The notes under the pieces are model-generated. The model worked only from the letters and a program-made list of their open reading frames with translations, had not been told where the DNA came from and did no database searches. From positions 7,326,001 to 7,390,000 of the forward strand of contig OX365955.1 in the NCBI GenBank assembly GCA_947247005.1: a stretch of DNA of 64,000 bases. Direction: 5' to 3'. Below, piece by piece: positions 21,001 to 33,003 of this stretch. Every line of letters begins with the position of its first letter. The stretch's first letter is position 1. Both the position numbers and the translations under genes were made by a program. The DNA comes from Spisula solida. Taxonomy: Eukaryota > Mollusca > Bivalvia > Venerida > Mactridae.

Positions 21001-23550
21001 CTCACATACACATACTGCTCACATGATCATACTGCTCACATGCTCATACTGCTCACATGCTTATACTGCTCACATACACATACTGCTCACATACACATAC
21101 TGCTCACAAGATCATACTGCTCACATGCTTAAACTGCTCACATGCTCATACTGCTCACATGCTCATACTGCTGGTATGCTCATACTGCTGGTATGCTCAT
21201 ACTGCTTACATGCTTATACTGCTCACATACACATACTGCTCACATGATCATACTGCTCACATGCTCATACTGCTCCTATGCTCATACTGCTCATACTGCT
21301 CACATGCTCATACTTATCACATGCTTATACTCCTCACATGCTCACATGCTCATACTGCTTACATGCTCATACTGCTCACATGCTCATACTTATCACATGC
21401 TTATACTCCTCACATGCTTACATGCTCATACTGCTCACATGCTCATACTGCTCACATGCTTATACTGCTTACATGCTCATACTGCTCACATGATCATACT
21501 GCTCACATGCTCATACTGCTCACATGCTTATACTGCTCACATGCTCACATGCTCATACTGCTTACATGCTCATACTGCTCACATGCTCCTATGCTTACAT
21601 GCTCATACTGCTCACATGCTCATACTGCTCACATCATCGTACTGCTCACATCATCGTACTGCTGGTATGCTTATACTGCTTACATGTTCATACTGCTTAC
21701 ATGCTCACATGCTCATACTGCTCACATGCTTATACTGCTTACATGCTCATACTGCTCACATGATCATACTGCTCACATGCTCATACTGCTCACATGCTTA
21801 TACTGCTCACATACACATACTGCTCACATGATCATACTGCTCACATGCTTAAACTGCTCACATGCTCATACTGCTCACATGCTCATACTGCTCACATGCT
21901 CATACTGCTGGTGTGCTCATACTGGTCACATGCTTATACTGCTCACATACACATACTGCTCACATGATCATACTGCTCACATGCTCATACTGCTCACATG
22001 CTTATACTGCTCACATACACATACTGCTCACATGATCATACTGCTCACATGCTTATACTGCTCACATGGTCATACTGCTGGTATGCTCATACTGCTCACA
22101 TGCTTATACTGCTCACATACACATACTGCTCACATGCTCATACTGCTCACATGCTTATACTGCTGGTATGCTCATACTGCTCACATGCTCATACTGCTCA
22201 CATGCTCATACTGCTCACATACACATACTGCTCACATTCACATACTGCTCACATGCTCATACTGCTTACATGCTTATACTGCTCACATGCTCATACTGCT
22301 CACATGCTTATACTGCTCACATCCTTGTACTGCTGGTATGCTCATACTGCTCACATGCTTATACTGCTCACATACACATACTGCTCACATGCTCATACTG
22401 CTCACATGCTCATACTGCTAACATACACATACTCCTCACATTCACATACTGCTCACACGCTCATACTGCTTACATGCTTATTCTGCTCACATGCTTATAC
22501 TGCTCACATACACATACTGCTCACATACACATACTGCTCACATGATCATACTGCTCACATGCTTATACTGCTCACATGCTCATACTGCTCACATGCTCAT
22601 ACTGCTCACATGCTTATACTGCTCACATCCTCGTACTGCTCACATGCTCATACTGCTCACATGCTCATACTGCTGGTATGCTCATACTGCTGGTATGCTC
22701 ATACTGCTCACATGCTCATACTGCTCACATACACATACTGCTCACACGCTCATACTGCTTACATGCTTATACTGCTCACATGCTCATACTGCTCACATGC
22801 TTATACTGCGCACATGCTTATGCTGCTAATATGCTCATACTGCTCACATGCTTATACTGCTCACATGCTTATACTGCTCACATGCTTATATTGCTCACAT
22901 CCTCATACTGCTGGTATGCTCATACTGATTACATGCTCATACTGCTCACATGCTTATACTGGTCACATACACATACTGCTCACATGATCATACTTCTCAC
23001 ATGCTCATACTGCTCACATGCTTATACTGCTCACATGCTCATACTGCTGGTATGCTCATACTGCTGGTATGCTCATACTGCTCACATGCTCATACTGCTC
23101 ACATACTCATACTGCTCACACGCTCATACTGCTTACATGCTTATACTGCTCACATGCTCATACTGCTCACATGCTCATACTGCTCACATACACATACTGC
23201 TCACATGCTCTTACTGCTTACATGCTCATACTGCTCAAATGCTCATACTGCTGATATGCTCATACTGATGACTTGCTCATACTGCTGACATGCTGGTATG
23301 CTCATACTGCTGGTATGCTCATACTGCTGACATGCCAATACTGCTGACATGCCAATACTGCTTGTATGCTCATACTGCTGGTATGCTCATACTGCTGGTA
23401 TGCTCATACTGCTGACACATACATACTACTGTCATGGCCATACTGCTGACATGTACAGAATGCTGATGTGTAAACATACTGCTGACTTGTACATACTGCT
23501 GACATGTACATACTGCTGACTTGTACATACTGCTGACATGTACATACATT
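18003..23550. repeat. 5.5-kb minisatellite array, 17-bp unit, about 325 copies
   Basis: The consensus is CTGCTCACATGCTCATA. Variants include GCTTATA, ACACATA, GATCATA, GGTATGC and TCCTCGTA for the second half. The outer copies at both ends carry CTGACATG instead of CTCACATG (18003-18170 and about 23245-23550); the interior is dominated by CTCACATG. Rare variants recur at exact multiples of 17 bp, so unit length is almost perfectly kept. All three plus-strand frames of the unit lack stops, so frames of up to 455 codons arise (17-residue repeats such as LTCSYCSHAHTAHMLIL). The minus strand contains TGA in one frame of each unit. I treat the array as satellite, not as a gene. Confidence 0.95.
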
Positions 23551-23943
23551 TAAAACTGAAAGAATATATTTAAGATTATATTGTGATTGAAATATTGGTT
23601 ACATAGGTTGTAACAAATTGCTTGACAAGCTAGAATAATTGGTGTTTTCAAATACAATACAGCAAACTTCGCAGTCAAATGTGTACTTTATTCATAATTA
23701 TATATATCTGTCAGCACACTAATTTGATTCAATCAATGAAAGGGTTGTGTAAAAAATGGTGGATTGTTTCAGATAAATTTGTATTACAGGTTACATTTAT
23801 AACTTATTTAGCTGTTTCATACAAGGATACCTACAACCTCTGTATGTTATGATAGTTGTCTTACTGAATGTGCTTGAAAAACTGATAGTACATAATATGT
23901 TGAATGAAAATAACCAAGTTCCATTAACTCTTTTTCATGTCAG

Positions 23944-24390
23944 ATCAAGGAAGAGAAATTAGATGTAGCCCAATCAGACCTTGGACCTAATTCTACAAAG
24001 ATGGATGAAACATCACCACTTCCTCATTTATTGATCTGCCCGGTGATAGTGATATCACAACTGCTGAGAACAAGAGTGTTAGCATATATTGTGTCACAGT
24101 GATCCAGTTCCTTCAATAGATCCTGGACCTTCCATTTCCTTAGGATCATTGAATGATATTTTTGGTGATATATTGTTACAAATATTCAGGAATTGCCAAA
24201 GGTTGACATAATAGAAAAGGAGCTGACCACCTATGACATGGAGCCTTCCATAAGCATGCAAGAAGATTCAATCAAGATCTGAGGCAACATTGTTAGCTAT
24301 AGTGAGAGAGTATGTTCTACTCCTGGAGATATTGTTATAATGCCTGCCTTTCCAGTGATAATGTGGACAAATGCTTCTCCTTAAAGAAAA
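23944..24390 (+). pseudogene. Decayed coding-like stretch of unknown origin
   Basis: After an acceptor-like TTTTTCATGTCAG, a frame runs IKEEKLDVAQSDLGPNSTKM and DETSPLPH. A shifted frame continues FIDLPGDSDITTAENKSVS, and another DPVPSIDPGPSISLGSLNDI; later pieces read VDIIEKELTTYDMEPSISMQ and GDIVIMPAFPV. The acidic, Pro/Ser-rich pieces in successive frames suggest an old exon or processed copy broken by indels and stops. I do not recognise the family, and chance is possible. Confidence 0.3.
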
Positions 24391-24605
24391 ATCTTCAGAA
24401 ACTGTTCATAATTCATAAGTATATGCATTGAAGAGGATGAGACTCTTTGTTTTAAATGTGTTAACAACTTAATACATTGTTCTTCCTTGTTCTTGAGCAT
24501 AACGCTTGGTACAGATATGTTCAAATGACTCTGGGTTTTATCTTGAGACTGTATCAATAATTTAAAATGTCTGTACCAAAGAAAAAACCTTATAAGCTGC
24601 AGACA

Positions 24606-24790
24606 TGGAGTAATCGATTAAAGTAATCATGATGATTAATAATCGATTACTTTTTTCAAGTAATCATCATTAATCAGTAATCATGGATTTTTCTGATTAA
24701 TGATTAATAATTTAATCGATTAATGATGAAAAAAAGGCTGTAATCATGATTACTTTACGATTACTTTTTGATTACTTTGTGTTTATATAT
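24606..24790. repeat. AT-rich TAATCGATTA/TAATCATGATTA simple repeat
   Basis: Dense TAATCGATTA, TAATCATGATTA and ATTAATGATTAATAA words on both strands form a near-palindromic, low-complexity block with over twenty TAAT/ATTA cores in about 180 bp. Confidence 0.8.
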
Positions 24791-25560
24791 GAGAATGATC
24801 AGCAGAAAATATGTTTTCAGTTACAAAAACACAATGATAATAACTACCAAAACTAAATAGAATTAATTATATTTTCAGTGAATTATCAGTCAATAATATT
24901 GATTTAATATTTATTAAGTCTATTGACATAATAATAAATGTAAGTAATACTATGTAATAAGCTTTAAACAGGCATTTTGTGCAATGAAATATTTGTATAA
25001 ATATATAGATAACAAACATTACATCATGTTTAAAACATAACTGTGTGTTAGAATATTACACTTCATGATGCAGTTGGACAATTCACACCTATTTAAGTGT
25101 ACCCTATTTCAAGCTCAGAGCTGCATGTATCTTGCCTGGGGCAAACATTTGTATTGTTAGTTAAACTAATTGATGTGGTTTAATTGTCACTCTATTGTTC
25201 AAGAAACACCAGGATTGTTATAGTTTACCCTACTTTTTTCAATAAAAAAATTTAAGGGATTTTAAGACTTGTCATACATTGATCTGTTTTAACCTTGGGT
25301 GAATCTCATAATTACTGTAAGCCGTTGTAACCAAGAATTTTAGATGTTCAGTTAATAGTATATAAACAAGTATACTTATTTTGCTTAAATGTCAAAAGTG
25401 TTGAACAATTTCTTACTATAACAAATAGTTAAGTTCTGTATCAGTTATTACTTAAACCCAGAGCAGATTAGTTTGGCTGCTTAGAGTCATTTTATATATC
25501 AAGAAAACGTACCTTGGATTAAGGCTTGGTGACAAAACTTTTGAACGCCTGATGATGATT
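24790..25560. other. AT-rich stretch, no feature seen
   Basis: No open frame with recognisable content, RNA gene or repeat boundary was found here. Confidence 0.5.
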
Positions 25561-26165
25561 AATTATAACATATATATTTGAACTTTATTCATGTAAAGAA
25601 AACCATTTGTCTCTTGAACACAGTTCCCACTAGTTGAATATATTTTGTGTGTCTAATTGATATGTCTGCTTAGTATTAGATAGACACATTGTAACTGTTT
25701 TATAAACATGTCCTTTAACTTTGTTTTAAGCTGTCTATATGTGATATTCTCCACTTAAATCGTTGTAAGACTTTGTTAACATGTTTGTCTCAATGAAATC
25801 AACTAAGTCACAAGGTTATATCAAAGAAAAACCTTTTAAGCACTCTATTTGTCAAATGTTTTCCTTCAGAAACTTGGTCACAATGTTTCTCTATGAAATA
25901 TAGGTCTTCATATAGGTCATATTTGTACCTGGGTTATTTTGGGTCAGACTAGGTCACCCGGTCATATGAAAGGAAAACATTGTAAGCTCTCTAGATGTCA
26001 TATTTTTCACTTAATCATGATGTTTCCTCAAAGAAATCTAGGTCGATTTCACAACTGTGTCACTTAGGGTCAATAACTAGGTCACTCAGTCATATCAAAG
26101 AAAAACCTTATTAACACTAGATGTCACATTTTTATGCGCTTAAGGGTCAATGGCCCTCTTGTTAC
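25560..26165. repeat. Dispersed repeat with about 130-145 bp tandem units
   Basis: Units contain GGTCATATCAAAGAAAAACC then TT..TAAGC(A/T)CTCTA and GTCA(C/A)ATGTTT...CTT, with AGAAATCTAGGTC spacers. Clear copies begin near 25825, 25970 and 26100, with older ones towards 25595. The block ends GGGTCAATGGCCCTCTTGTT, a common terminus of molluscan dispersed repeats (inference). Confidence 0.65.
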
Positions 26166-27330
26166 AAGCATTTTAACATCCCAACATTTTGTTTTCCATG
26201 TGTTAATGCATTAACAATTTTTTCAAAAGTGCATCTTATTACATGTGTGTGTGTTTATTAAGTCAACGAGTGAATTACCTTGAATCTTAAGACATGTTTT
26301 TATGGTGATTACCCTGACTAAGTTACTGTGATGTCCATCACCAATAGGCTGTGCTCTTGTTTGTCCATGCAATTACTCATGGCAATGCTCACTACCTTCT
26401 GATCAGATTTCATTGAAATTCCCTAGGCTCAGCGCTCAGTTGTACTCAGTGCTGTGGTACATATCATTGGCACAAATGTGCTCATATCAACTTACACCTG
26501 CATATTTGTCTGCACTATTTTTCTGAAACCACCTGTTTAATTTTAACAAAACTTGCCATGACTTATTAGTACCATGCCTAGTTATACAAATCATGAACGC
26601 AAAATAGTTGGATAGGCTTTGCTTATGATTGCTTTTAAACAATACTTAGAAGGATTCATCAGTACCAAACCAATACAAAGGTGTGCACAACTGCATAATT
26701 TGGACCTTTGATGCTTTGGTAACTGTGTCAAGCAGTATCTGGAGGTATTCATCATGTCCAGTGATATTTCTCGTTGCCTTTTAACTTCTATTTTTCATTG
26801 TAATTGTTATTTCATCACATGAATAAAGTTGTGAAACATTAAGTTGATTTGTTGTAATTAATACGTTATCTGTATAAAATTATATTGAATAAACCGGAGC
26901 AAATGACCAAGTGATCGAGCTTTTGGACCCCATGTGTCAACAATTTGTCTCTGCATGTTGGTGGTTGCATTTCTGATTCTATATTAAGCAAGGTTGCACA
27001 TAATAAGTTGGTTTGTTTGCAGAATCGACTAACAGTCTGAGTGCTGTTCATCTGGTTATCCCCTGCATACTAATACCTGGCTGGTGACCTCCAGCTTTGA
27101 GGGAACAACTTGAATAATACCATCAGCAGACCTGTGATTCTTTCTCCACTAGCAATCACAGTATATTGACGATTCGTGCAACCTTATGGATGATGTTGTG
27201 GATGCAGGACGCAGGTTAAAAGTAGGAAACAGCACGTTCTCGTGCCCTACCAATCCCCACTCCAAATTCAGCCGACTCGTCTACTAACCTACAGTAGTAG
27301 ATCAGAATATCTATTGATCGCTAAAAAGTC
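26165..27330. other. Non-coding stretch, no confident feature
   Basis: A minus-strand frame of about 60 codons (26866-27051) has no recognisable motif. No RNA gene or repeat boundary is clear. Confidence 0.4.
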
Positions 27331-27339
27331 AAAATTCCC

Positions 27340-27560
27340 GTCTTTTTCAGCACACGAATAACACTTCGACCCCGGGGACTGGGCCCCTTAAGGAGGTTAA
27401 GTGTATGCGCAATAGGGGAATGTCAGGATGTCTATTGAACGCGTGAAAAAACTTCATGTGAAAACCACTTCGACCATAGGAACGAATTTAATGAACCCTT
27501 AAAGAGATTAAAAGTACGCGCGTTAGAAAACCTTACTAATCCTCTCATTCCCCTTAATCA
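27340..27560. repeat. Diverged about 100-bp repeat, related to 30215-30440
   Basis: ACTTCGACCCCGGGGACTGG with CCCTTAAGGAGGTTAAGTGT recurs, diverged, about 100 bp later as ACTTCGACCATAGG...AACCCTTAAAGAGATTAAAA. Related words (CAATTCGACCAATGAAGGCC, AATTTAATGAGTCCTTAAAG) occur at 30230-30420. The spacing and the flanking CpG-rich sequence suggest an element duplicated on both sides of the SINE-containing block. Confidence 0.5.
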
Positions 27561-27599
27561 ACACACAACATGGACAGTCATACTCCTCCCTCCGCCTAG

Positions 27600-28560
27600 A
27601 CTTAAATACTACGGTTTACATATACGCTCTCTACAACCTTTCATATTATGTTTTATACGAATGTACTTATCACAAAAGTGAACCGAACATTGCTGTTCGT
27701 TGTGATCTATAAACAACACGTATGTGATATGAAAGGCTACGAACATTCGGGAGGCGGGGGAGGGTTCGAAGGGAAGGATGTCCCCTCCCTTTATGTACGA
27801 TTTTTTTATAAACTAAAGCATAAATGGGGCCATTTCCGTGACTTTCCATGACTTTTATCGTGTATTCTGAATGATGAAAACTTCGGATTGTTGTCAGTAG
27901 ATTATTGTTCTGGAGCAATATTTGAAGACATTTCTGTCGTCAAAACTTTGATGATACTAAAAACTCACGGAAGTTTCGCGAAAATACAAGCAAACGGTAC
28001 ACATAATGTAATATAAAAATAAAACAAATAATGTAAAGTGTCATATAATCTAATTTAATAAGCATAACGTACATGTGTGTGAGCATGTATATATCTATAG
28101 TTTTAGTGATGTAACATACATGTATATGTAACATAAATTAATGCTTTATGAATACGATAACCAAATAAACAAATGAGTGGTTGTCAGTTAAATGCACCAA
28201 ACTATTGACATATTACTTTTATCAAAATATATCATTTAAAATAGTACCACCTCTCCGTAACGGCTACAGCCTATTTGCAGCATCAAATTCAAACTTTCCG
28301 TAAGCCGATATTTATGGTCAATATAACCTCTGTAGAGTAACAACCTCTAAACAACGATCTATACTTGCATCTCCCAAAGGGCGATGCTCTTCAATTGTGC
28401 GGTACATTCATTTAATCGTTGACACAAAAGAGAAATAGATATAAATATACCATGTAGACTCAAACTTCGAAGACATATAGTACATATCTCATCGAAATGA
28501 AGCCAAGAGTGGTCCGTAAAACAGCCAGCATTGAATGAATGAAGGTCAGGCGACTTTTTA
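27600..28560. other. Non-coding stretch, no confident feature
   Basis: Contains GGAGGCGGGGGAGGGTTCGA near 27750, which looks like the edge of a dispersed element. No supported gene. Confidence 0.4.
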
Positions 28561-28972
28561 AAATAAAAAATATACCAGATTTATTTAGCGCCCTTTTCAT
28601 GCGAACGCACGTTCAAAGGCACAAGGGTGCGCAGGTGCATCCTCTACCAGTGCAGATACAACGTGATCTGACCAGAGGGACAGACTGAGACTGAAGGAAG
28701 AGAGAGACATTAGACACAGGCATGTCCGGCGCTGCAGAAGTGCGCCTAGCTCTTATTTCGAATAGACAGTCTGGTTCTTTAATGTGCCCGGTGTATATAG
28801 CACCGATACACGGCTTCCTGGCACTTCCAGATACTTTGCAGACCACACGGCCAGATATAGCGGGAAATATTATTAATATTTCAGAAATGACAAGTTCCGA
28901 TGCCAGGGATTGAACCCACGACCTCTGAACTGACAGCCCAGTGCGTTACTACTGAGCTAAATCCGCTTTTTT
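28560..28972 (-). mobile_element. tRNA-derived SINE, tRNA-Asp-like head
   Basis: The minus-strand head reads GCGGATTTAGCTCAGTAGTA, then a five-pair anticodon stem around loop CTGTCAG (anticodon GTC, Asp-type), then GGGTTCAATCCC as B box. The acceptor stem does not pair. The central domain TCGGTGCTATATACACCGGG, CACATTAAAGAACC and GTCTATTCGAAATAAGAGCT matches the SINE at 13341-13650, although that copy has a Ser/Leu-type head. It ends in an AT-rich tail near 28560. Confidence 0.8.
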
Positions 28973-29439
28973 TGCCAAATTAACGCCTAGGAAAATTGAA
29001 GTTATGAGGCTGATTAGCTACAAGATATTTCGAGGAATTAATTAAATTTTCATTATTTTCTTTTTTTGCGATTTTGAGTAAATACAAGTAAATTTAAAGT
29101 TGTTTTAATCATGACTTGCGTTTGTCGGTAATCCAATTATCACCACGACGATTAACGGACTGTGACAGTTACATCTATACCGTACATTTTCACACCTTAG
29201 TACATAATTAACAAGATGTCACCATCGACATATGTTATGTTAGAAGGAAGGAAGGAAACAAACCCCTAGCCCTTTTTTCGCCGTTTTGCCTCTCCAATGT
29301 TCAGCTAAAATTGAGATTATGTATATTTGTATGAACAAAATTGCCGTTGCTCGCTGAAATATTGCCGCCCCAGTCGCGACGCCTCTGGGCAATATGGGAT
29401 CTATGACGGGACATAACATGCTGGGCGCCTGTGATTCAA

Positions 29440-30160
29440 CAGACCTATGTCCAACTTAGGTCCAACTGAATATTTTCTGCATCGACGATGTACTCTCGAT
29501 GAAAATTAACAGGTTCCTCGTGGTCTAGGGAAGCTTCGGGGAAGTCATGAGACAATTTGTAAAATCGGGTATGATCGGGAGAATCGAACTCTCGATGTTT
29601 TTCACACTTTGTGCGTCGGTCCAACTGCCTCGGGGATGTACTACCGATTGAAATCAGGAGGTGTCTCGGGAAAGCTTCTGGAAGTCGTGATACAGTAACT
29701 GACATCGCGAGTACATCGGGACATTTCAACGCATGTTTTGTTTTTTACCCGATGTCAAGAGTATCCCTGCGAAGCATCCCCGAAGCTCGGTGATGATCGG
29801 TGATGCTTCCGCGATAAAAACGAATTATGTGAGGAATCCCGGAGGCTTCTCCGACACATCGGCGATGTTTCAATGAAGTGTCAGAAACCTTCGGGGATAT
29901 TTAAATATTTGGCGAACATTCGCCCGATATTTAAGTGAAACATTCGCGGTATTGCGATTTAATCGCCTAATATTCGTTAAACTTTAAAACATTTATCGGG
30001 GGTGATCCGGAGGGTTCCGGGAGGCAACATTCCTGACGTTATACGTCGGTCCCACTGCCTCGGCGATTACTCCTGATGACAATTAGAAGCTTTGAGGATA
30101 GGTTCTGCTAAACATTGGGAGTATTGAGAGCTATCGGGGAGAGTACCGATGAGATATTCC
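29440..30160. repeat. CG-containing degenerate repeat with GTCCAACTG and TCGGGGA motifs
   Basis: Units begin GGTCCAACTG (about 29459 and 29618) or GGTCCCACTGCCTCGGCGAT (about 30045). Each continues with a GATGTACT(C/A)(C/T)CGAT block, AACAGG.. and GG(A)AAGCTTC(G/T)GGAAGTC. Many TCGGGGA/TCCCCGA words make local inverted repeats. No gene. Confidence 0.55.
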
Positions 30161-30896
30161 TCAGTGGAACCTTCGCTTTACAGTTTTCACACGAACAATT
30201 AACGTAGGCCTACGTACACTAGCTTCTACTCAGGGAAGGAATTTAATGAGTCCTTAAAGATTATCAAGCGTATGTGCTTTCTTTTGCCCTCGCTATCCTC
30301 TTTCATTTGTCCCCGGGTTCATCTGACCCGTTCGACTAGACTAGCGGCTGCAGCTAAGAGTATCTATTTAGTTACCGCTTTCCTCACCTGAACGACAATT
30401 CGACCAATGAAGGCCCCGTGTAAACACGTACGAATGTCGTACCAATTAACTGTTACTTTTGTCAAGCTGAGTACTTTTCAGAAACTGGTCACCATATAGT
30501 AACTAAGTAAGTTATTGCAACATGATACAGGAGACATTTTAGTATACAACATGTATGTAGTACTGCATGTACTAAAGTATATATATGTATAATGCATTAA
30601 AATGGGATAAATACATACACAAGTATACATCTTTGTCAATTTATTCTTATTTGAGTGGTTTTTAGAAACCTTATTATATACATTCATTTAGATAAGCATT
30701 TACATAATATTATGTAATTATAATGTAAAAATGACAGGTTTTCTTGGAGACTGGATCATGTTTATGTATCCTAATAAATGTTAATACATTTCATGTAGTA
30801 CATGTGGTACATCCAGGGACGGTGCATCTTTAATATACAAATAGTATGCTTGTTTTGTACTAAGCATACATTTATGCGATAAAAGATATTTATTTC

Positions 30897-31118
30897 GTGT
30901 TGAAGCGGAGTTACACTACGGGTCGGTGCTGCAACATCGTGGAAGCTGAATCGTTCAAGGTTGTCGAATATGAGCGGACGAACGCCATTTACCCCGACAA
31001 CGGAATCTACAGCCCTGTCTCAAACAAACTGAATCATTTACTTGACATTTGGTTCTGTGTTTATTTTGTTTCATTACGATGCTTTTTCGTAAAGAAGTCA
31101 ACCGGTATACACATGTAG
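30897..31118 (+). other. GC-rich island with an unassigned 73-codon frame
   Basis: The first half of the frame (CCNIVEAESFKVVEYERTNA, then IYPDNGIYSPVSNK) has balanced codon use and clearly higher GC than the flanks. The second half is AT-rich and hydrophobic. No domain is recognised, and no good donor follows. It could be an exon, a captured fragment or chance. Confidence 0.25.
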
Positions 31119-31189
31119 GATTGGTAAACTACAAGTTACGTGTATGTTAGCCGTGTATATAATACAAGTTATAGTAGTGATGAATTCAG

Positions 31190-32520
31190 TATGTTTCAAA
31201 GCCTGACATCTGCCAATGTGTGCATTCTGTAGATAATAACCATACCTAAACGACCATGTATTACAAGGAAGTATATAATTATAGACGTTGGGGCTCTAAC
31301 CGGGTGGAACATCTATTTGTAATGACCAAAATAACGAAATGCATACATGTAATACAAGTTCGAACACTGACTGTGCACCTTTAAACGACTACCGAGATGC
31401 CTGTATCAAAGCCAGACACATGCTTATGGTAGCGTTCAGTAGCTAAGAGCCATGGCTAACTGATCATGTATGATAACGGTGTATACATATATATTGGGGC
31501 TCAAACTAAGTTGAAAATCCATTAGTAATGACCAAAATAACGAAATAGTACAGTAAGAACCCTAAGTCTTACTGTGCACCTTTGAACGACTACTGAGATG
31601 CCTGTATCAACACCAGACACATGACAATAGGTGCGTTCTGTAGGTAATAACCATAGCTAAACGACCATGTATATCAATAATGTATATGTATAGGTTGGGG
31701 CTCAAACCAAGTTGAAAATCCATTAGTAATGACCCAAATAACGAAGTAGAACAAGTTCGAGCACTAACTGTGTACCTTTAAAGGTCGGCCAAGATACGTG
31801 TTCCAAAGTCAGACACAGTCATGACAATGGGTGTGTTCAGTAGCTTAGAACCATAGCTAAACGACCATGTATAACAATAATGTATATGGATACGTTGGGG
31901 CTCGAACCGGGATGAAAACCCATTAGTAATGACCCAAATTACGAAATAATACAAGTTTGAACACTGGATGTGCACATTTAAACGACAAGTGAGATGCCTG
32001 TATCAAAACCAGACACATGACAATGGGTGCATTCTGTAGGTAAGAACCATAGCTAAACGACCATGTATAACAATAATGTATATGTATACGTTGGGGTTCG
32101 AACCGGGTTGAAAACCCATTACTAATGACCCAAATAACGAAATAATACAAGTTCGAACACTGGGTGTGCACCTTTAAACGACAAGTGAGATGCCTGTATC
32201 AAAACCAGACACATGACAATGGGTGCATGTAGGTAAGAACCATAGCTAAACCATAGCATGTATAACAATAATGTATATGTATACGTTGGGGCTAGAACCG
32301 GGTTTGAAAACCCATTAGTTATGACCAAAATAACGAAATAATACTAGTTAGAACACTTACTGTGCACCTTTAAATATGTACTATGAAGCCTTATCAAAGC
32401 CAGACACATGGCACTGGGTTGATTTTGTATCTAAGAACCATAGCATGTAAGACAATGTGTAAATGTATACATTGAGACTCGAACCAGCTTGAAACCCTGT
32501 TAGTAATGACCATGCATTAA
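31190..32520. repeat. About 200-bp tandem repeat, 6-7 copies
   Basis: TTGGGGCT recurs at 31289, 31494, 31695, 31895, 32091 and 32286, with a decayed copy at 32472. Each unit holds ACGACCATGTATAACAATAA, CGAACCGGGTTGAAAACCCA, TTAGTAATGACC.AAATAACG and GATGCCTGTATCAAA.CCAGA. The spacing shrinks from 205 to 186 bp along the array. The GTTGGGGCTCGAACCGGG words resemble a 3' tRNA end only superficially. Confidence 0.85.
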
Positions 32521-32909
32521 TCTATGTGCTGATTTGTAAATGTAAATACAACATATCTTGTAGAAACTGCAATATTTTTTTAAGCTACACATCCAGATCA
32601 CATGCACCACACAGGATTGCCGATAATGTTGGGGGAAGTTAAATCCTACAGCTGACACAATGTATTTTAAAACTTAATGTCAGTCATTGAACATATAGCT
32701 TTGAGCTAGGGGCTTGTGTGGTGTATCATTTGAGTGTTGTTTGCAGACAGTGTAACATGTATCGAATTAGTGGAGTATGTTTTGCTACTAGAATTTAAAC
32801 TTTAAAGTAGATGTGTCTATATTTTTACCAATATTAAAACTCTGATTTAATCTTATAGTAATTGCTAGTTTATGTTTTTATGAATATAAAGCAGAAGAGC
32901 CTTCCCCTA

Positions 32910-33003
32910 AAAATGTACTGATCATTTATTACACATGGTTTTATAAAAACATATAAATGCTTTATGATTCAATTCATGTGTAATAAATGATCAATACAAT
33001 TTT
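32910..33003. repeat. Short hairpin, 28-bp arms
   Basis: AAATGTACTGATCATTTATT then ACACATG (32910-32937) is repeated inverted at 32975-33003 with two or three mismatches, across a 37-base AT-rich loop. This would fold strongly as RNA or as single-stranded DNA. Confidence 0.8.

Noticed and set aside
18003..23550. CRISPR-like array
   Set aside because: The 17-bp units are directly adjacent with no unique spacers, and the surrounding gene has spliceosomal introns (eukaryote).
28900..28972. Functional tRNA-Asp gene on the minus strand
   Set aside because: The anticodon arm is good, but the acceptor stem does not pair and the sequence continues into a SINE core, so it is a tRNA-derived head.
31190..32520. 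Tandem tRNA genes suggested by repeated GGGGCTCGAACCGGG words
   Set aside because: The B-box-like word lacks an A box at the right distance and no cloverleaf forms. It is simply part of the 200-bp tandem unit.
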